Below, one piece after another: positions 10,130-19,783 of a stretch of DNA of 64,000 bases. The position numbers were made by a program, and so were the translations under genes. Source of the stretch: Eutreptiella sp. 'Long Island Sound 2002' (taxonomy: Eukaryota > Euglenozoa > Euglenophyceae > Eutreptiales > Eutreptiaceae); assembly GCA_964036045.1 (NCBI GenBank), contig OZ038379.1, forward strand, positions 23,468,152 to 23,532,151, in the 5' to 3' direction. Within the stretch, counting starts at the first letter, position 1. The number at the start of each line of letters is the position of its first letter. Below the pieces are notes generated by a model, which had not been told where the DNA came from, made no database searches, and was given only the letters and a program-made list of their open reading frames with translations.

Positions 10130-11325
10130 GACGGTCTCCTGGGGGGGGGGGGGATTGCAAGGGTATTTCAAGGCAAACTGTGGTACCCTCCACTGATGCA
10201 AGCAAAGAGAACACGTGTGAAGCGACTTTTGCGTTGATGCGGTGCCAATGTGTTTCATCCAACACAAATGTTATTGAGGATCCAAAGGAACGGTAAAGAA
10301 CTTCTGGGTACGAGAATAACACACTTTGAATTGTTGCACATGCTCAGTTTGCATGACAGGCACGGGGTGTGTTGCACTGGCTGATGAGGAGGAGGCAATG
10401 GCCTTGAGAGTTGGGCGCTCTCATGATCCACCGGAGTGACCCCACCAGGGCGTATGTACCGAATGTGGCAAAACTGTGGCCCATTTGGTGAAGGGCCCAC
10501 GACAGTGGCCAACACATGTGCACCCGTGAATGTTGAATGTGCTTGACCTTAACCGATCCTGAACCCACTGGGTTTTTCAACTTGAGGCCCCGTCAATGCC
10601 CAACCAAGTGTGGCCGAATGGGGCCAGCAATAGATGCAGCACAAGAAGGGAGTGACCATTGACCAGGATGTACGCATAACACTGTAGAGTCCGAAGTGCC
10701 AGCAAGGGTAGCAGAAGCATTGACGAGGGCTAACCAATGGACACAACTCGTATTGTGGACGCGCGGAGCATCGGCAGGATGGACAGAAGGCGATGACAAC
10801 CGTGGGGCAGGCGCAGCCAGAGCCCCATGCGGACATTGCAACGTGACCATTTGAGGCCCCACTCAAACAAGCCAGCACAGACCTGGGCACTCCATTGTCT
10901 ATGGACATCGCCCAACGACTTGATTTTTCTGTCGCCTCTCTAGATTCAGATCATGCGAATGCCCTACTCACTACACTCTGCCTTGAGCCAATGGATGAGC
11001 TGTGCACTTTCTCCCCCGAGGATGTCCCCGATTCGGGGGTGGGGGGTCCGATACTGCATCCACGATCTCTTGGGGTGCTAGCTCTAACGGTTTTAGCACT
11101 GATGTCAGGGACACTCGTCACAACAAGATAATGTTTTTCTACACGTCCATGATGGGTCTAGGTGACACCGCCCAGATACATTGCTACAGTACACAAGGTG
11201 CAGGTGGTCGCCCTCTGAGGCCGGAGGAGTGCTGAGGATGACCGCAAAGCCTAGTGTTGCTACTACCCCCCCTACCCTTTGCAAACTCCCACCCCTTGCA
11301 ATCCCCCCCCCCCCGGGAGACCGTC
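10130..11325. mobile_element. Inverted-repeat element with poly-G termini, ~1.2 kb
   Basis: The left end reads GACGGTCTCC-T-G(13)-ATTGCAAGGG (10,130-10,163). The right end, reverse-complemented, reads GACGGTCTCC-C-G(12)-ATTGCAAGGGG (11,293-11,325). This inverted repeat of about 33 bp has essentially one mismatch outside the G tract. No flanking target duplication is visible. A second sequence, ttgcaaactccc, is found just outside the left arm (about 10,106) and just inside the right arm (about 11,279), so the ends may be rearranged. The interior, on the minus strand, contains short coding-like pieces such as TFVLDETHWHRINAKVASHV near 10,250. They are unassigned and frameshifted. Confidence 0.55.
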
Positions 11326-11329
11326 ACTT

Positions 11330-12120
11330 CCATGTTTTTCTAGTTAACATGTATTGTGTGAGTTTGTGTTGCCCATCTGCTTTACGCATGGTCTTGCATT
11401 GCTTTCCCATTACTTCAAATCAAGCACCTGTGTGTGTTCTGTGATATTCTCTCTCCAAAGGCGTTGTATGGGTGTATTGTGTTGCTACTTCAGACCCAAG
11501 ATGTTTTCTCCCGGTGACCATGTACGGTACCACTCACGCACACTTGGGGTGGGGTGTCGTTCTCTGCTTGCTGGGATTCCCCCAAGCAGCTGCGTTTTAG
11601 CCGGTTGGGGTCCTCCATTGCCATCAGTTGCAAAGGTCACGGTGTGAGGCATTGTGAGCCCTTTGTGCTGCACGTTATGGTGGAGGCCCTCAACGTGTGG
11701 GACTCCACGAACCTAGGTGGCAAGGAGAGTTCCCTGCCCTCATCCATTGGAACCAGGTTCAGGGTGTCGAACAACCTCAATGACACACGTGGAGTCATTG
11801 GTGACCGTGTCTGTGGTGTGTGAAATGTGTTTCTCATTGTCCCCATACAGTACGGCGTGGCTGCCCCAGTCGGTGTGGAGGGCGTTGCTGCCTCCCCTGC
11901 CGGGCGTGGCATTCGGACCAATGATAAGTGGAGGGGGGCATGCAGTCATGGCCTTTTTGCCTGTTGGACTGGTGTGCACACCTCGATGTCCCACAGTGGC
12001 GGCGACTGCAGGGGTTTGAGTGGGGGTAGGGGGGTGCTGGCAACCATGGCTTTTTGAATGTGGGGTTTGGTGGAAGGGGTTTTTTCGAGAAATGAGAAAA
12101 GGCCGGATTCAGCAGTTTCT
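11330..12120. other. No gene recognised
   Basis: Mixed composition with no protein signature that I recognise on either strand. Short minus-strand frames at 11,485-11,994 have no motif support. Confidence 0.5.
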
Positions 12121-12125
12121 ACAAA

Positions 12126-12690
12126 CTAGTAGTTTTCTCCTAATCCGGCAAACATACGCAAATTTCCGGTCAAAAAGGGGTCTTGGATGCAGCTCCCATA
12201 CCCCGCAGAGGTTGGTACGCATTGACTACCGCAAGGATATAGCGGATGGGCATGCGGTCCTATCTTGGCGAGGCGGTCTGCCTTGTTATTGCCCCCAATG
12301 GTAACATGGAATGCCACCTTGATCCACAAAATTTCACGGCCTTCCGAGCCCCCAGATGGGAATGTTGCTGACCTGTCCACATGATCCCACCCGTCCTTTG
12401 ATTGGCCTGCACCTCTAGCTCCTAGCAGGACATACTCAGAGTCACAACATATTGCCACCTTGCCCAGTGGGTGCAGCTGGAGGGCGCACAGCGCGGCCAT
12501 CAGTTCCCCCGCGTTGTTTGTTTGTTTGTTTCATGTTCAGTGGCATAGGCTGAAATAGAGAAATGCAGTTTTCACTGTACACTCCATAACCACCCAACCT
12601 AAAGATGCCTTCTATCTTTTCGGAGGGACCGTTTGTAGAAACTAACTGAAACCCATCATCCTCTGCATCACGCAAGATTGTTTCTAGCTC
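12126..12690 (-). pseudogene. RNase H1-type domain, broken (LINE B copy 1)
   Basis: The minus strand encodes an RNase H fold of the type found at the C-terminus of LINE polyproteins, which degrades RNA in RNA-DNA hybrids. Visible in order are VSTNGPSEK (the DG[S] motif with Asp changed to Asn), RLGGYGVYSEN, MKQTN, AGELMAALCALQ (catalytic Glu), ICCDSEYVLLGA (catalytic Asp) and WIKVAFHVTIGGNNKADRLA (H...D). The frame changes at the (CAAA)n run near 12,515-12,530, where one extra tetranucleotide separates MKQTN from NAGELM. The copy is inactive twice over: frameshift and loss of the first Asp. It lies downstream of the matching zinc-knuckle segment at 12.95-13.26 kb. Confidence 0.8.
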
Positions 12691-12939
12691 CAATGCCCTT
12701 TCCTCTTTTCTTTTTTGTCTGTGTGCCGCCTTCATGGCTTGTTTTCCGGGCGGTGGGGTGGGGGGTTCGAGCAGCAGCTTGGGGGGTTCATTCTAGGCGG
12801 TGAAAGAGTCAATGACTTTCGATGCACTGTCAGACAGTAAAATTGTGTATCGATTGGAGGAAATGAAAGGAAGCACCGCATTGCTCCACAGGTGAAAAAA
12901 TCGTTATCAATGAGCCTGGCATCAAGTGACACCCTGGCC

Positions 12940-13262
12940 ATGTTCCTGGCCTTCTAGTTGGCATATATAGCACTCCAGGCAAGGACTCCGATTGGGGCCA
13001 TTAGAGAGTTTGCCGGGTTGTGTTCCAAAAGGGACTTGATTCCCAGCGGGCTTACTTCCCAGTCTAGAAAGCAATCCGCATTATATTTAAAACCCTTGTC
13101 AATGAAGAAACAGTGATATAGTGTATGTGAAATCGTTTCAATTTGTCTGTCTAAGGGGTGGGTGGCCTCTTGCGGCTTCCAAGAAGCTAACTGATCCCCC
13201 ACAGGGAGCTTAGCCCAGAGGGCCTGTTAGACAAAATCCTTTAAGTGGGCAGGGAGCACGCG
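12940..13262 (-). pseudogene. LINE B copy 1: ALW-KLP zinc-knuckle region
   Basis: Minus-strand sequence LPAHLKDFV, an in-frame TAA, then QALWAKLPVGDQLASWKP, DRQIETISHTLYHCFF. The same block is found at 21.6-21.9 kb (FSALWRKLPRGEQQKNWKP, CPLDSCVETVEQH) and 25.6-25.75 kb (HTALWKKLPLGARLANW, CPIEGKLEDVHHTLTKC). In the best copy C..C/H spacing indicates a CCHC-like knuckle, common between reverse transcriptase and RNase H in LINE proteins. Here the first Cys is replaced (THPLD for CPLD) and a stop interrupts the frame. Confidence 0.75.
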
Positions 13263-13702
13263 GGCCGCCGCCAGCCAATGTGTGACCCCGAGGGGTGTGC
13301 GACTGTTTTGGGGGCTATGGGGGGGGGGGGGGGGCTTCGTTGACCCAAACCCAGCACCTTTCCATCAGGCACCTCCAAGCGCGCAAACAAACAAAGCTAA
13401 CAAGATGCATTGTGACCGGTCATAGGTCGTGATTGTTTTGCTGCACTGCAGCATTTCCAAAGCAGTATTAAATGTTGCCTTGAGTTCGCCCATAGGCTAT
13501 CGAATGTCTCTTAGGCTGCCTTGGGTCAGCTCTCTCTCCCCCCTACGGAAGCCGATTACCCAGGCATGGTCGGTGCACTGCTCTTAGTAACCGTGCATGC
13601 AGAACGGGTTATGCCGGTATCCGCTGGCCCACAAATAGTGTCCCTTCCCCTTGTTACAAACCACACACATATACATAGAGAAGGGAAGGGAGTGGAGGGG
13701 CC

Positions 13703-14452
13703 TCAAGCATTGGAATCATCCTCCCACTCGTCGCGTGCCCTCTTGCCGGTACTGTTGGGGCGAGTACGCTTCTTTGGCCGGGCTGCTTGCGATCTTGTGA
13801 CCCGGCAGGCTGCCGGCCCACCAGACATGGATTTTGATGGCACATATTCACTAGTGCCAGGCGGGGCACTACTACTGGAGGATGCACTCGTACTTGAGGA
13901 GGCATTGGTGGTGGAGTTGCTGCTACTACTACTGCCACTACTACTACTGCCTTGGTTTAGCCTAGAGAGAAGAGTAGGGAGAACGGTGGGCAGGGCCGGC
14001 GGCGCAGCAGGCTTCGCCTTCGGTGGCAATGGGGCCCAGAAATTGTCAAAGGCTTACAACACTTTTGTTTTCTCCTCTTCGCTGCTCCCGGCATAGTCAT
14101 GGGACACACCTGGGTGCACTTGTGCCATGTGGTGTGGCATGGCGTAGGTGCAATGCCATTTTCGGCAATCAAGTACCTTGCAGCGAACCGGTAGGTTGGT
14201 GCTAGGGGTCGTCATTGTTGGGGTGGCCGCGCTCTTTAGCCGTAGTCGATGGTACGCGAAACCGCAATTGCTGTCAATTTTCTTGCCATGCACACTTGTG
14301 CTGCACTTGCCATCTATGTTGCTACACCACATCTGCACCTTCTTGGCCAGCCCACCGGTAGCCTCGCAAAAAGTGCCCAGTGATGTGCGACCGACCGCAT
14401 TGAAGTGTGCATGAAAAATCAGCCGCAGTCCGGAAAAGGGCAGGGCATACAC
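13703..14452 (-). pseudogene. Zinc-finger, Ser-rich protein with one stop; unknown family
   Basis: Two minus-strand frames in the same phase are separated by a single TAA (14,054-14,056). The first half has Cys/His groups: MWCSNIDGKCSTSVHGKKID, CGFAYHR, then VRCKVLDCRKWHCTYAMPHH and MAQVHPGVSHDY, looking like one or two C2H2/BED-like fingers. The second half has a Pro/Ala linker, a long Ser tract, and a basic nuclear-localisation-like ARPKKRTRP before an acidic end (DEWEDDSNA). It interrupts the family B LINE copy (flanked by LINE segments at 13.26 and 14.67 kb), so it probably came in with an inserted element. BED fingers with NLS are common in hAT-type transposases, but I see no catalytic domain. 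Confidence 0.5.
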
Positions 14453-14673
14453 TTTGCTCCTGGAGCATTCTTCAGCTGCTCACTAAATCTTAGCATTTTG
14501 GGTATAGACACATGTGGCGAAAACAAAACTTCGCCTTGTACCGGGTTCCTAAAACAAAATATCCGGCGCCCCTGACGCCGACAAAGCACATTGTCCCGTG
14601 TAACAATTTTGGGGTCCGTAGAGGGGTCCCCCCCCCCCCCCCTTTGGGGTTGGGTCCTGTGATTGTACGCCTT

Positions 14674-14958
14674 CTAGACCTTCAATTCCTGTCGCGGCAA
14701 AAATTCATAGGGGTAGGAGAGGTATTCAATCATGGGGTTGCATACCCAGGCAGACCGTTGTTCTGGACTTGGTAAAGAAGGAAACCTATTTGGTGTGGGG
14801 GCCGGCATGGGCACGTCTGAAGTTGTTAGCTGATTGATAACAGTCTGATAAATGGGTTTCCAAGTCGGAGCAAAGGCGTTGAAAAGTGAGTCGTCCTCTA
14901 GCAGTTGACCCAATGTGAGGACATTTTGCCTCATCAGTGCTGAGCAACAATAGGTCAA
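14674..14958 (-). pseudogene. LINE B copy 1: post-RT segment
   Basis: Minus-strand sequence SALMRQNVLTLGQLLEDDSLFNAFAPTWKPIYQTV corresponds to INTAGQLPEDDNLFSTFVPTW in copy 2 (about 22,050-22,110). In LINE polyproteins a segment of this kind sits between the RT thumb and the zinc knuckle. Short open frame, no start of its own. Confidence 0.65.
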
Positions 14959-15197
14959 CTTGCTGTCATTGTGGAAAAAGGCGTTGTGCTATCACCCTTA
15001 AAATAAACACTGGCCCGAGGCTTTTCGGCAAGCGGCCAGTAGACTGTAAATTGTTGTAAATTTTGTTGTAAATTCCACCTTTTTTTGAGAGAAATCCAAA
15101 AAAAATTGTATCTTTTTACCTGTTTCATGCTTCCTTCTTCCTACCCATTCCCCAAATGCTTCATAAGACACAATTAGTCATTCATGCATATGACCTA

Positions 15198-15651
15198 CCA
15201 AGTCAGGCCGGCTGACGACGCCGCCACCCACCCTGGGCGCCCCCCGGGGTCAGAGGTGCAGCCTGTGAGGGGCAGACGCACCACTGCCTCACCAAGTGTG
15301 CTCCCACCAGCTGAAGCCCCCTCTGGGTCAGGTAGTCTTCATCTACCGGCTGGAGCCCCTTCTGGGCGTCTCGGTTCCGTCTGAACCTGCAGCGACTCTC
15401 CGTGTTCCGTGTGCGTGTGTTCGGCCAGACGTCTTGCCGTCGGACGCATTTCGCTCACCAGCTGAAGCCCCCTCTGGGTCAGGTAGTCTTCATCTACCGG
15501 CTGGAGCCCCTTCTGGGCGTCTCGGTTCCGTCTGAACCTGCAGCGACTCTCCGTGTTCCGTGTGCGTGTGTTCGGCCAGACGTCTTGCCGTCGGACGCAT
15601 TTCGCGGGCTGACGGACAGTGGTAGCTGGCACTACCTGACCTGACCTGACC
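15198..15651 (+). mobile_element. SINE-like insertion with 13-bp target duplication
   Basis: A 454-bp insert inside element D, flanked by identical 13-mers tgcatatgaccta (15,185-15,197 and 15,652-15,664). The paralogous site near 62,170-62,182 has one such 13-mer and no insert, so this is a target-site duplication seen against its empty site. The insert is GC-rich, unlike its host. It ends with the short tandem repeat (acctg)n before the right duplication, as SINEs and other LINE-mobilised elements often do. It contains an internal 151-bp tandem duplication. I found no clear A/B box pair, so the pol III origin is not shown. Confidence 0.8.
15304..15605. repeat. 151-bp tandem duplication
   Basis: Two almost identical 151-bp copies, beginning at caccagctgaagccccctct (15,304 and 15,455) and ending with gacgcatttcgc. 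Confidence 0.95.
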
Positions 15652-16234
15652 TGCATATGACCTAGACACCAATAACACCACTCTGCTTGAATGCTGTTTT
15701 TTTACAACTCTGGACGTGTGCTGTTTATTCCGCATTGTCACATGAACATCACTGCTTATTTTTTTTTTACAACTCTGGATGGGTGCTGTTTATTCCTTAT
15801 GGTGATTTGGTCTTCACTGTTTAATTTTTTACAACTCAAGATGGGTGCTGGTTATTTCTGATTGTTAACTGGTCATCCCTGTTGTTATTGTTTTACAACT
15901 CTGCATTGGTGCTGCTTATTCCTGATTCTCATATGTCCAGCGCTGTTTATTTTTGGGGAGGAGGCCACCCCTGTCACCAACCCTCTTCTACCCCCAAGCT
16001 TTGCTCTTAACCATTCTCCTATGCATAGATTACCCTACCTCACCACGCGCGGGAAACTTGCCTGGACAACCATGTATGAATGGCAACAATGTGAACAAAA
16101 TGACAAAAAGCACGCAACTTGCAAGACAAAGAAGGTCAATTCCATCATGAAATGGTGCAAAAATAGCAATTTACACCAATTTACACCGAATTTACACCTA
16201 TATACACAGCGGTGGCCCAAAAAGTGGCCGTTTT

Positions 16235-16268
16235 CATAAAATTTACGCATTTACGCGTAAATTTGCCA
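16235..16268. repeat. AT-rich palindrome
   Basis: aaaatttacgc-atttac-gcgtaaattt forms a 10-bp stem with a short loop, beside several tttacacc repeats. It lies between element D and the next LINE B segment. Confidence 0.6.
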
Positions 16269-16299
16269 TTCGGCCAGCGACCCGGCCAGCATTTAATTA

Positions 16300-16862
16300 A
16301 TGGGTGTGTGCTATAGAGGGGTATCATACGAAAGCTCGGTCGGAGGGGGCAGCGGTAGGTTTTGCCTTGGAATGGAAAATGCTCGCATGGACCACGCCAA
16401 GTATGGCATTTGGCGCCACACCACGTTGCTACCCATTTGGAAAAGCTGCAGCGACTGTCCCTGGAGTGTGATGCCATGCTTCTGACAGAAGCCTTGCAGT
16501 TCCGTTCCAAGATGTCTAGGGATGGAGTGCTCCTCACAAAAAAATTGGTTGAACATGACGGAGTGTTGGTGGTACAGGAAGGTTTCAGGATCAGGCAATG
16601 AAAAGCCGCCTTGCTGCACCAAGAGTGAAAGGATGGGTTGTGTGATAGTCTAGGACGTCATTCTGAGCGCCGTCCAGTAGACGGTGTTAACTGAAGAGAC
16701 TACCATGTCGGTTGGGAATATGACACGTGCTGGGTGGACAAGCAGGGGACCCAAAGCTTGAAAAACATTACACATTCTGGGAGGGGCTCCAATAAAACAT
16801 TGCAAAAGCATGTTTGGTGGCCTGAGCCACAAACAGGGAAAAGGACTCTTGAGATGAAACAT
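16300..16862 (-). pseudogene. LINE B copy 1: RT thumb / connection region
   Basis: Minus-strand reading CNVFQALGPLLVHPARVIFP, then an in-frame stop near 16,650, then QQGGFSLPDPETFLYHQHSV and ELSYDTPL. GGFSLPDPE...YHQ is the kind of segment that follows the RT fingers/palm in LINE proteins. LSYDTPL recurs in copy 2 at about 22,190 (MLSYDTPLWHNVSF), which ties this piece to the same family. Confidence 0.6.
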
Positions 16863-16873
16863 GACCCATCACA

Positions 16874-17298
16874 GGACGGTCCTTAACGAAAAAAAAAAGT
16901 GTTCGAGAACCAGTTTTCCCAAAAAGGCCCGCGGGCACTCCATGTGCTCAACCATGGTTGGTGGCGGTTGGCGGTTGGCGGTTGGTGGCGGTTGGCGTTG
17001 GTAGTTGGCAACTGGCGGTTGGTGGCGGTTGGTGGTGATTGGCGGCGGTTGGCGGCGGTTGGTGGTGCTTGTCGGCGGTTGGTGTTTGGTGTTTGGTGGT
17101 TGGTGGCGGTTGGTAGTGGTTGGTAGTTGGCGGTTGGTCGCCGCTGGCGGCTGGCGGCGGTTGGTGGCTGGCGGTTGGTGGCGGTTGGTGGCGGTTGGCG
17201 GTTGATGGGAGTTGGCGGTTGGCGGTTGGTGGTCCCTTGGGGCGGTCCTTAAGGGCGGTCCTTAGCAAAAAAAAAATCTGGTCCCTTAAGGACCGCCC
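16874..17298. mobile_element. Small inverted-repeat element carrying a GGTTGGCGG minisatellite
   Basis: The left end ggacggtccttaac (16,874-16,887) and the right end ttaaggaccgccc (17,286-17,298) are inverted relatives. The right end also forms a local hairpin: ggggcggtccttaaggg at 17,239-17,255 against cccttaaggaccgccct at 17,283-17,299. Between the ends lies about 280 bp of (ggttggcggttggtggc)-type minisatellite (about 16,958-17,235). The string tgaccca occurs 5 bp outside the left end (16,862) and directly outside the right end (17,299), which may be a damaged target duplication. Confidence 0.45.
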
Positions 17299-17487
17299 TG
17301 ACCCAGCAAGAACCCGGGTGGAAGGGGGGTGGGGCGCAAAAATTTTACTCAAAGGGCAGTTCAAATTGACAAGCATGACGAGTCGGACCATGCGCACGGG
17401 GAGTGTTGTGCATAGGAGCATTGTGTAGAGCTACTACTGCTACTGATGACTGAGTTGTCCCACCATAAGCTCTAGCTCTAGTTTGGT

Positions 17488-18110
17488 CTAGAGGCAGTGT
17501 GCATCGTTACGCCCAAGGTCAACAGACTCAAAGGACAAGAAAGCAAAGACAGAAAATTCTCGCATTGCAGCGTGTGGGTGGGTGTGGACGGGCTTCCATG
17601 CCTCCCGCTTACTTAGACGTGGTATTTCTGGTTGTGAAGGAACAATTTTAAAAGAGGTTGTATGGCGTACAAGGCTACTAGGATGTGAGAGACGGCCAAA
17701 ACTATGAAATCTGTCCGCTTCCTTGTGGCCGTCCACATGTACGTGTGATGGCGCCCAATGGACTCTAGCTCCTCATCCAAAAGCTCCGGGTTGGCCACAA
17801 GGCCGTTGGAACCCTTCCATCCTAAGAGCTTCCACCGACTTGCTGCCCCTTGGGCACCAAGGATAACGGATGAGGAATGCAGTACATATTGCTTATCAAC
17901 ATGCAACCTTTTGAGTGTTTGTACCACCGCACAAAGTTTGGTTGTATCAATGGATTGACGCCCATGCGTTGGGAGATGTGTTGAGATGCATGTTCCTAAC
18001 TCCAAAGCAACGCCCAAACCGCCTAATTGTCCCAGTTTTGGCTCGCCATCTAACGAGCCACAGTGTAGACCCGTTGGAACCCATCTGCCTAGAGGGAGCC
18101 TAGTTTCGAC
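17488..18110 (-). pseudogene. RNase H-type domain, broken (probably LINE B copy 2)
   Basis: Minus-strand RNase H-like order: SIDTTKLCAVVQTLKRLH (helix with the catalytic Glu replaced by Lys), YVLHSSSVILGAQGAASRWK (the DS[S]YVI motif with Asp replaced by Ser), KGSNGLVANPELLDEELESI, then a frameshift near 17,735 into HVDGHKEADRFHSFGRLSHP, the H-G-N-x-x-A-D motif. Inactive. The A-x-x-W-K and N-x-x-L-L pattern matches algal RNase H1-like domains as I know them. Confidence 0.65.
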
Positions 18111-18170
18111 TCAAGCTCGTTTGTACATTCTAGTTTGAGCAATTTGCGCACTTTCCGTTTGAGTTGTGCC

Positions 18171-18640
18171 TCAGTGGTTGGTGGAGTAGGGCGGCTCAAG
18201 TGACCTTAGGAAAATGTCCAACATTGGATTGTCGCGAATCGACTGTAGTGGCGATATGAAAGTGAGAAGATTTTCAATAGCAATGAAAGGTAGGTTCAAA
18301 GTGGCCCACCTACCAAGGTAAGTGGCCCACTTGGACACAAAATTGGACCAATGGGGCAAGTCACCCCCGCGGCGTTTGATGGCACAGCGAGATTGCCAGC
18401 TGACAGGAAAAGCAAACCACGGCCACGTCACGCTCACAGTGTAAATGTGATGGCCCATCCACCTTGAAATAGTCCTCAATTACTTTGAAAGCACAACACA
18501 CATGAGCACAGTGGCCATAATGAAGTACCCGCGACCATAGTGCAAGCAATGTTCTAAGTGCCACGGCAGGGCGTGTTTTTGGTAATTTTGCAAACAAAAC
18601 CAAGCTGCGAATCGGATAACAAACTTTCACTTGTAGCTAG
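18171..18640 (-). pseudogene. Coding remnant, unknown
   Basis: Two overlapping minus-strand frames look protein-like in sequence and join by a frameshift around 18,440. The upstream part has LVLFAKLPKTRPAVALRTLL and FKVIEDYFKVDGPSHLH. The downstream part has HWSNFVSKWATYLGRWATLN and LPFIAIENLLTFISPLQSI. Trp/Lys-rich alternation resembles transposase or retroelement proteins, but I cannot assign it. Confidence 0.3.
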
Positions 18641-19783
18641 CAATACCAGGTGTGTGCCCACAACCACACACTTGTAGCGCTCTGTATGTCATGTACTGCA
18701 TTGCTATTGTAGAGGAGTCTGCCCAATACATCATGGCTCTATATCAGAATCACCACACGGCCAAGACTTAGCATCCAATCCATTGTCAGTATCATCCCCC
18801 CCAAAATACGGGAAAACTACTTGCCGCTACCCTATCTACACACTTTGATAAAGTGGTCGCGGTGTAGGGCCAGCTGCATCGGGCGTTTGCACTGCCCAAT
18901 TACTACAAATTCCCGGAACGCTTGGTGTGTACATCAGGGAGCTGCTTGTTTTCCAAGCCCCCCTGCAGCAACCTTTGTGCAGCCTGAGCGCATAGGACCA
19001 TGCTACAGCTCCCAGTTGCAGTGAACTGGGAAAAACATGACGATATTGACATCTGTGCTTGGATACGGACTAGTACACTATGGGAAATTCAAAGGCAATC
19101 TGGGTGCACAACCATCGGTACTAGGTGTAGGGCAAGGATCAAGCTGTTCAAAATCTGGGGCACTGCAGTAATGGTGCATGGCTGACACGGCTGTTATGCT
19201 CAGAAGAATAGCAGAACAGGCGGCAACTCCATTAGAATCAAACCCAATGCCGCCCAAGCTGCAGGGGGTGGGGCATCAGTTTCTTCTTCTATCGCTATCG
19301 CTAGACGTCTCTGAGCATCTTCATTGTCCCTTGGTGCCTTATCAGGTGGTGGTTGGGGTGTTCTTTGCTGATCCAACTGCTTTGGGGAACAGAGAATTTC
19401 ACATGGGGGGTGGAGTTGCAACTTATCTTGCCCCCTAAAGTGAACATAGTCTGCACGGTACAAAATTTGTGTGAACGTTGCCTTTGATATCCACATGGGC
19501 TTGCACAAGCAAGCGCTGTATCGGTCTGTTTTGTGCAATCAACTGCACATCACTTAGGAGGCCTTAATTGCCCGGGGGGGTGGGGGGGGGGGGTCTGCGA
19601 AATGAAGGACATTCATGGGGTGAAAAAAATGGCGAATTACTACCCCCTAATTGCACACAACGCACAACGTATGAAATTTTTTGCTGAAATCATACCCCAT
19701 ATTGTCCAATTAGACCATTTTGCCTGCAATTGAGGACACTGCAAATCATGCAAAACAGGCATTCAAATCCAAAGAAATGGCAC

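Larger units (their letters stand above)
14998..15962. mobile_element. Dispersed element D, copy 1 (with 63-bp minisatellite)
   Basis: Starts aataaacactggcccgaggc and runs through a T-rich stretch and cctacccattccccaaatg to catgcatatgaccta, then into about four units of a roughly 63-bp repeat (core ttacaactctggatgggtgctgttta). The same order and sequence occur at 61,978-62,720. This copy carries an insertion at 15,198-15,651 that the other lacks, and the copy itself splits the family B LINE between 14,958 and 16,300. It has no coding capacity that I recognise. On the minus strand the minisatellite reads as a repeated TIRNKQHPSRVVKK-like peptide, probably by chance. Confidence 0.8.

Noticed and set aside
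15198-15651. CRISPR-like direct repeats
   Set aside because: Only two 151-bp copies without spacers, in a eukaryotic context.
16948-17421. 157-codon minus-strand frame rich in Pro/Asn/Gln/Thr
   Set aside because: Direct translation of the ccaaccgcc minisatellite.
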